Below, piece after piece: positions 57,195-64,000 of a DNA stretch of 64,000 nucleotides. The translations under genes were made by a program, and so were the position numbers. Within the stretch, counting starts at the first letter, position 1. The number at the start of each line of letters is the position of its first letter. Source of the DNA: Coenobita brevimanus (lineage: Eukaryota > Arthropoda > Malacostraca > Decapoda > Coenobitidae). Location: NCBI GenBank assembly GCA_032717465.1, contig CM064667.1:2219481-2283480 (forward strand), given 5' to 3'. The notes below the pieces were generated by a model. The model made no database searches. It had not been told where the DNA came from and saw only the letters and a program-made list of their open reading frames with translations.

Positions 57195-57446
57195 CCATAT
57201 TATAATAATACAACTCATAGCTTGGTAGACAGATAGATAGACCGTGTAATAGATATGAACGTCAGCCAAGGTGTGGGAATAGGAAATGTGTCAGCGACAG
57301 TCAACCAAAGGAAATGTGTTTGCAATTTCATTGGGGAAGGAAATGTGTCTGCATTTCTGTAAGGAATGCCAGGCGTGCACTATGTCACCGGAAACGCTGT
57401 CTATCTATCTATCTATCATGCTATGAGTTGTATTATTATACTATGG
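57195..57446. repeat. TIR mini-element (A'')
   Basis: Same element as 2161-2420, with CCATA ends and internal GGAAATGTGT repeats. Confidence 0.6.
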
Positions 57447-57480
57447 AGTCCTGACACCTTAACACATGTACACACAGACC

Positions 57481-57519
<39 letters not shown>

Positions 57520-57552
57520 ATATGAACGTAAAGTTCATTTACATATTTAATT

Positions 57553-57776
57553 GGTGGTAGGCGGTGGAGACCATCATCCACTCACTAAATGTAGTGCTGC
57601 CAACTTCCTTCACCTTTGTTATTTTATCTGTGTCTGCCCTCCTCTCCTCGTTTATCCCTCACACTTCCTGCCACTTTTTATTATTATTCTTTCCTCTTTA
57701 GGTTATTTTACACTTATTGACAAGCCTAGTGACTTCCTGAAACAAAGGAAACCAGTCACAACGCTGGGAGGTAACC
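57553..57776 (-). repeat. Microsatellite-linked dispersed repeat (A'')
   Basis: Mirror of 8829-9053. Its end close to the (GT)n tract at 57484-57520 repeats the association with simple sequence. Confidence 0.65.
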
Positions 57777-58897
57777 ATATAAATAAATAATGGGTTGATG
57801 TGAAGCCTACTATGGTCCCCTCTGCTAACTGGGTGGGGAGTTGCATATGTGCGCTCATCAGGGAAGCAAACATTGCAATTCTTTCCCGCACCTCACTGTG
57901 TCGAGGCGCTGCAAGGGAACATCGGCTCACTGAACAGGACGGGCCTGGGGGGAAGGTTGCTTGCCTGCGGTTGATGGGTCTACTCGGTCAGACAGACCGG
58001 GGAGCTCAACAACAACACAGTGTTTGAGGGACTATCGAATGCGAAGTCACACGAAAACATAATTAAGTGAAGTGTGGTCACCGCCGTTATACAGAGTGGT
58101 CAACATTTACCCGAACCACAGAATCACAGGGACGTAACGCTGCAATTGTGAGGTCGCGATATCCCTTGCTTTTTGCTGTAAACCAGTGAATTTATTCCCT
58201 AACATGAATGCTACTGTATATTGTTTAAGCCGTTGTTAAACCAGTTTCTGCCATAAAACACATCGACCTTATACTTGTTTTACTCTAACCTGGCCCTAAT
58301 TTTCGTCATCTTGTAGTTTATTTCTCAAAGCTCAAAGGCAGAAAAAGACAATACTGCGATTATGCAACCTTTTCAGAGGAATTCTATGTGACTAGCCTCA
58401 CTGTCTAGTGTTAATGTATCACAACAACTCAGCATTCAGCATTGCTACATGGCAACTTTAGGTCAGGTTGGAGTAAACCGAGTATAGTTTATTGTAGCAG
58501 GTCGTCGAGATAGTGACTCGCAGTCCAGTAAGGACAGGACAGACTCGATGCCCCCCATCTCGTGTGGCCCAACCGTACAGACAGAGAAATAAGTGTCTTC
58601 CCAAAGTGTGACGAATACACAGCGGAAAAACTGAACCATCTCCAACACGCACTAGTTATAGCCATGGTTTTCATTGTATTTCACAAGATGTCAATTTTCC
58701 TCAGACGTAACTGGGAAGATACTCGTATTTGTTTCTTTGACTATACATATACAACAATTTTATCATCAATCGGCCCAGAAATACAAGTGTTTGGTCGTGA
58801 CAACGAGCGTTGGTGAGAATACCAACACTAACAAGAAACAAGAAAAAATATATCTCCCCTTCAGAAAACGCAACACTGCTTCCTAGTACTAACAACA

Positions 58898-58903
<6 letters not shown>

Positions 58904-58957
<54 letters not shown>
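58904..58957. repeat. (TC)n microsatellite
   Basis: Shorter than its mirror at 7480-7555. Confidence 0.97.
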
Positions 58958-58961
<4 letters not shown>

Positions 58962-59259
58962 ATTGATCTATTTCATCGTTCCACAGTCACAAGTGTTGAG
59001 AGACGGACAGGTATTATAGTGGTTTGTGTGGCTGAGTGTCTTTTATTCTCCTTACCTTCACACCTTTCTCCTTCACCCTTAAAAATAATATAGTTTCAGC
59101 CCACATCATTTTTATTTTCTTTCTGATGCAACGAGGCGCATTTTTCAGGTTAGGAGAGTCCCCTGGCAGTGAATGGATCCTTCAACGGTGTAATTAATCC
59201 CTCCTCCAGTTAGAAAAGATCATCTTAAACTGAGAAAGAAACTGCCAAGAATTCGACAT

Positions 59260-59920
59260 GATGATCATCATCATCACCATAATCATCATCATCATCATCA
59301 TCCAGTCCTCCTTTCCCACCTTAGGGCAGGGGTGAGGAGTAGCAACGTCTGGACAGCCCAAGTTTCCCCAGTCCAATGGGCCACGCTTCAATTCACTCAT
59401 CATTCAAGCCCCCGGAATCCTGGCTCTATCGGATACGTCAAAAACATTCACACGTTCTGTAGCTTCACATAATCGTATCCGATAGCATCAATCCAGACGC
59501 TGCCACGTTAAAGAGGGGTGCCAAAATCCCTGATCATTCACTTCTAGCAACATGCATCCAGCCAGCTCGATCTCCTGTCAGTCCTCTAGCCTGACCGACT
59601 TCCAAACCTCTCTTCCTCACTCATTCGTCCACCATATCTCTGAACCTTCTCCTTGACCTACCTCGCCTCCCCCGTTTGAATTCGCTCAGATATACCTTTT
59701 TCACCATTTCCTCCACATGACCATACCATCTCAATACACTCTCTTCTATTTTGGTGTCCACTGACTTCCTGACTCCACACTTTTCACGAATCACATTATT
59801 TCGTATCCCCTCCACCCTCTGTACTCAACATACATTCCTCAGCAGTCCCATCTCCACTGCTCTTACTCTTGACTTTTCATTTTCATGCCACTCCATAGTG
59901 TCACATCCATATGATAACGT
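59260..59920 (-). pseudogene. LINE 3' end with (GAT)n tail (A'')
   Basis: Mirror of 6532-7175, with the same six-residue loss after VEEM. The frame at 59815-59621 matches the A' frame with one residue change. Stem pair GTATCCGATAG / CTATCGGATACG is present. Confidence 0.75.
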
Positions 59921-60212
59921 TTTTGAGTTATATGGTCTAGTATTTGACATTACCTTGACTTTTGAAGGATCGTTCTCGAAATCAAACTCCTTCATCCTTG
60001 CTTTATCATTAACCCCTTCACAAAATTTGGTCTAAATCCTTAACCTGTTCTTGCCATGTGACCATGATCTTTTACCAATTGTTTGCAACATAACAGGTCA
60101 ACCCTTGACTTATCCTCAACCCTTCCACCAAGAGTGATCTAAATTAAGTCAGAGCTATTTTAGATTATTTTCTCTCACACAGACCCACGCACAGAAACTA
60201 ACTAATTAAATT

Positions 60213-60215
<3 letters not shown>

Positions 60216-60285
<70 letters not shown>
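60216..60285. repeat. (CA)n microsatellite
   Basis: Mirror of 6185-6218, about twice as long. Confidence 0.97.
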
Positions 60286-60287
<2 letters not shown>

Positions 60288-60386
60288 TGCTTGCTGTTAG
60301 TGTATACGCTTCACATCTGCATCTGATGCAAGTGAAGAGTTGATGGTAACTACCAGTGTTGTAGTCAAGGCCAGGCACCTCGAGAC

Positions 60387-60551
60387 CAAGACCAAGACCA
60401 AGACCAAGACCAGACCCTCCGAGACCAAGACCATGACCAAGACCAGACCCTCCGAGACCAAGACCAAGACCAAGACCAGACCCTCCGAGACCAAGACCAA
60501 GACCAAGACCAAGACCAGACCCTCCGAGACCAAGACCAAGACCAAGAGTTT
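60387..60551. repeat. (AAGACC)-based minisatellite (A'')
   Basis: Mirror of 5911-6091 with fewer six-base steps and one ATGACC variant. Confidence 0.9.
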
Positions 60552-60665
60552 ATGTGTCTGCTGACTGAATGAAAAGTAGCTGCAGCCTGCAGGTGCTGCA
60601 CTGCTGGTCAGTTTTCACAGGCTTCTCGGCCCCTCAAGTGAGTGCACTAGTACCCCAATCACCCA

Positions 60666-60736
60666 GTTGCAGATTATGTATCGATGCGATACTCAACACC
60701 TTTTGTTGAGTATCACATCGATACATAATCTGCAAC
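60666..60736. repeat. Hairpin at the inner palindrome axis (right)
   Basis: Reverse complement of the hairpin at 5721-5791, with the same 5-bp centre (60699-60703) and the same tandem duplication of the 35-bp arm, here on the A''' side. The identical axis in two contigs argues against a random fold-back read artefact in one of them. Confidence 0.9.
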
Positions 60737-60889
60737 TTTGTTGAGTATCACATCGATACATAATCTGCAACTGGGTGACTGGGGTACTAGTGCACTCACT
60801 TGAGGGGCTGAGACGCCCGTGAAAACTGACCAGCAGTGCAGCACCTGCAGGCTGCAGCTACTTTTCATTCATTCAGCAGACACATAAAC

Positions 60890-61058
60890 TCTTGGTCTTG
60901 GTCTTGGTCGTGGTCATGGTCTTGGTCTTGGTCTCGGAGAGTCTGGTCTTGGTCTTGGTCTCGGAGGGTCTGGTCTTGGTCTTGGTGTCGGAGGGTGTGG
61001 TCTTGGTTTTGGTGCTTGGTCTCGAGGGTCTGGTCTTGGTCTTGGTCTTGGTCTCGAG
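60890..61058. repeat. (AAGACC)-based minisatellite (A''')
   Basis: Mirror of 5397-5571 with point variants (GGTGTCGGAGGGTGTGG) that break the strict unit. Confidence 0.9.
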
Positions 61059-61149
61059 GTGCCTGGCCTTGACTACAACACTGGTAGTTACCATCAACTC
61101 CTCACTTGCATCAGATGCAGATGTGAAGCGTATACACTAACAGCAAGCA

Positions 61150-61184
<35 letters not shown>

Positions 61185-61489
61185 AATTTAATTAGTTAGT
61201 TTCTGTGCGTGGGTCTGTGTGAGAGAAAATAATCTAAAATAGCTCTGACTTAATTTAGATCAAACTTGGTGGAAGGGTTGAGGATAAGTCAAGGGGTTGC
61301 CCTGTTATGTTGCAAACAATTGGTAAAAGATCATGGTCACATGGCAAGAACAGGTTAAGGATTTAGACCAAATTTTGTGAAGGGGTTAATGATAAAGCAA
61401 GGATGAAGGAGTTTGATTTCGAGAACGATCCTTCAAAAGTCAAGGTAATGTCAAATACTAGACCATATAACTCAAAAACGTTATCATAT

Positions 61490-62180
61490 GGATGTGACAC
61501 TATGGAGTGGCATGAAAATGAAAAGTCAAGAGTAAGAGCAGTGGAGATGGGACTGCTGAGGAATGTATGTTGAGTACAGAGGGTGGAGGGGATACGAAAT
61601 AAGGTGATTCGTGAAAGGTGTGGAGTCAGGAAGTCAGTGGACACCAAAATAGAAGAGAGTGTACTGAGATGGTATGGTCATGTGGAGGGAATGGATAACA
61701 ATAGAGTGGTGAAAAGGGTATATCTGAGCGAATTCAAATGGGGGAGGCGAGGTAGGCCAAGGAGAAGGTGCAGAGATATGGTGGACGAATGTGTGAGGAA
61801 GAGAGGTTTGGAAGTCAGTCAGGCTAGGGAACTGACAGGAGATCGAGCTGACTGGATGAATGTTGTGAGAAGTGCATGATCAGGGATTTTGGCACCCCTC
61901 TTTAACGTGGCAGCGTCTGGATTTACTCTATCGGATACGATTATGTGAAACTGCATAGCGTGGTGAATGTTTTTAGATGTATCCGATAGAGCCAGGATTT
62001 CGGGGGCCTGAATGATGAGTGAATGGAAGCGTGGCCAACTGGACTGGGCAAATTTAGGCTGTCCAGAAATTGCTACTCCTCACTCCTGCCTTAGGGTGGG
62101 AAAGGAGGTCCGGATGATGATGATGATTGATGATGATGATTACGATGATGATGATGATGATGGTGATGAAGATAATGATG

Positions 62181-62231
<51 letters not shown>

Positions 62232-62232
62232 A
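61490..62232 (+). pseudogene. LINE 3' end with (GAT)n tail (A''')
   Basis: Mirror of 4230-4970. The 98-aa C-terminal frame (61583-61879) is identical in sequence to the A copy, which together with other variants pairs A with A'''. The tail is an ATG tract at 62113-62231. Confidence 0.78.
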
Positions 62233-62532
62233 ATATTTCGAATTCTTGGCAGTTTCTTTTTCAGTTTAAGATTAACTTTTCTAACTGGAGGAGGGATTAA
62301 TTACACCGATGAAGGATCCAGTCACTGCCAGGGGACTCTCCTAACCTGAAAAATGCGCCTCGTTGCATCAGAAAGAAAATAAAAATGATGTGGGTTGAAA
62401 CTATATTATTTTTAAGGGTGAGGGAGAAAGGTGTGAAGGGAAGGAGAATAAAAGACACTCAGCCACACAAACCACTATAATACCTGTCCGTCTCTCAACA
62501 CTTGTGACTGTGGAACGATGAAATAGATCAAT

Positions 62533-62537
<5 letters not shown>

Positions 62538-62586
<49 letters not shown>
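62538..62586. repeat. (GA)n microsatellite
   Basis: Mirror of 3872-3927. Confidence 0.97.
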
Positions 62587-62592
<6 letters not shown>

Positions 62593-63705
62593 TGTTGTTA
62601 GTACTAGGAAGCAGTGTTGCGTTTTCTGAAGGGGAGATATATTTTATCTTGTTTCTTGTTAGTGTTGGTATTCTCACCAACGCTCGTTGTCACGACCAAA
62701 CACTTGTATTTCTGGGCCGATTGATGATAAAATTGTTGTATATGTATAGTCAAAGAAACAAATACGAGTATCTTCCCAGTTACGTCTGAGGAAAATTGAC
62801 ATCTTGTGAAATACAATGAAAACCATGGCTATAACTAGTGCGTGTTGGAGATGGTTCAGTTTTTCCGCTGTGTATTCGTCACACTTTGGGAAGACACTTA
62901 TTTCTCTGTCTGTACGGTTGGGCCACACGAGATGGGGGGCATCGAGTCTGTCCTGTCCTTACTGGACTGCGAGTCACTATCTCGACGACCTGCTACAATA
63001 AACTATACTCGGTTTACTCCAACCTGACCTAAAGTTGCCATGTAGCAATGCTGAATGCTGAGTTGTTGTGATACATTAACACTAGACAGTGAGGCTAGTC
63101 ACAAAGAATTCCTCTGAAAAGGTTGCATAATCGCAGTATTGTCTTTTTCTGCCTTTGAGCTTTGAGAAATAAACTACAAGATGACAGAAATTAGGGCCAG
63201 GTTAGAGTAAAACAAGTATAAGGTCGATGTGTTTTATGGCAGAAACTGGTTTAACAACGGCTTAAACAATATACAGTAGCATTCATGTTAGGGAATAAAT
63301 TCACTGGTTTACAGCAAAAAGCAAGGGATATCGCGACCTCACAATTGCAGCGTTACGTCCCTGTGATTCTGTGGTTCGGGTAAATGTTGACCACTCTGTA
63401 TAACGGCGGTGACCACACTTCACTTAATTATGTTTTCGTGTGACTTCGCATTCGATAGTCCCTCAAACACTGTGTTGTTGTTGAGCTCCCCTGTCTGTCT
63501 GGCCGAGTATACCCATCAACAGCAGGCAAGCAACCTGCCCCCCAGGCCCGTCCTGTTCAGTGAGCCGATGTTCCCTTGCAGCGCCTCGACACAGTGAGGT
63601 GCGGGAAAGAATTGGGATGTTTGCTTCCCTGATGAGCGCACATATGCAACTCCCCACCCAGTTAGCAGAGGGGACCATAGTAGGCTCCACATCATTGGTT
63701 TATAT

Positions 63706-63929
63706 GGTTACCACCCAGCGTTGTGACTGGTTTCCTTTGTTTCAGGAAATCACTAGGCTTGTCAATAAGTGTAGAATAACCTGAAGAGGAAAGAATAATA
63801 ATTAAAAGTGACAGGAAGTGTGAGGAATAAACGAGGAGAGGAGGGCAGACACAGATAAAATAACAAAGGTGAAGGAAGTTGGCAGCACTACATTTAGTGA
63901 GTGGATGATGGTCTCCACCGCCTACCACT
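63706..63929 (+). repeat. Microsatellite-linked dispersed repeat (A''')
   Basis: Mirror of 2527-2745. A short deletion removes the TTATTTATT stretch that precedes it in the other copies. (CA)n follows at 63959-64000. Confidence 0.65.
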
Positions 63930-63955
63930 GTTGAAATTTGTAAATGAACTTTACG

Positions 63956-64000
<45 letters not shown>

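Overview
This is an animal genome window, almost certainly arthropod and most probably a decapod crustacean. The reasons are very dense di-, tri- and tetranucleotide microsatellites, several families of non-LTR retrotransposon, a Ty3/Gypsy element, DNA-transposon remnants (PIF/Harbinger, hAT), and three host exons that read like the amino-terminal part of a decapod 'variant' ionotropic receptor. No prokaryotic operon, rRNA, tRNA or CRISPR array was seen.

The dominating feature is symmetry. Bases 1-29023 and 37625-64000 are reverse complements of each other (the right arm is cut by the window edge). They are separated by 8.5 kb of sequence without a mirror (29024-37524) and a 100-N gap (37525-37624). 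Each arm also carries an older, more diverged inverted duplication whose axis is a near loop-less hairpin (centres 5756 and 60701). The order is A | A' - B - spacer - gap - B' - A'' | A'''. A matches A''' and A' matches A'' much better than A matches A'. The outer symmetry is therefore either a second haplotype scaffolded in reverse beside the first, or a recent large inverted duplication. The inner palindrome was already present before the two arms separated.

Contents of B, left arm (mirrored in the right arm): a decayed EN/RT LINE (10490-13097); a 6.27-kb Ty3/Gypsy retrotransposon inserted in an (AT)n tract (14034-20301); two LINE 3' ends (20505-21722); ionotropic-receptor exons on the minus strand (24993 down to 21901) with a hAT MITE just upstream of the first visible exon; an 18-bp minisatellite; a Harbinger remnant (26362-27040); and a Jockey-like LINE fragment (27450-28490). 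The unmirrored spacer holds two long, decayed Jockey/I-type LINEs that meet tail-first near 34425, the minus-strand one apparently inserted in the plus-strand one. The A units hold LINE 3' ends, a TIR mini-element, a candidate SINE, a microsatellite-linked dispersed repeat and a (CAAGAC)-type minisatellite.

The two most interesting items are these. The Gypsy element has integrase upstream of reverse transcriptase and a SCAN-like gag region, which is the Gmr1-type layout. The receptor gene is recognisable only as three phase-compatible exons, clean in the left arm, with the first two disrupted in the right arm.
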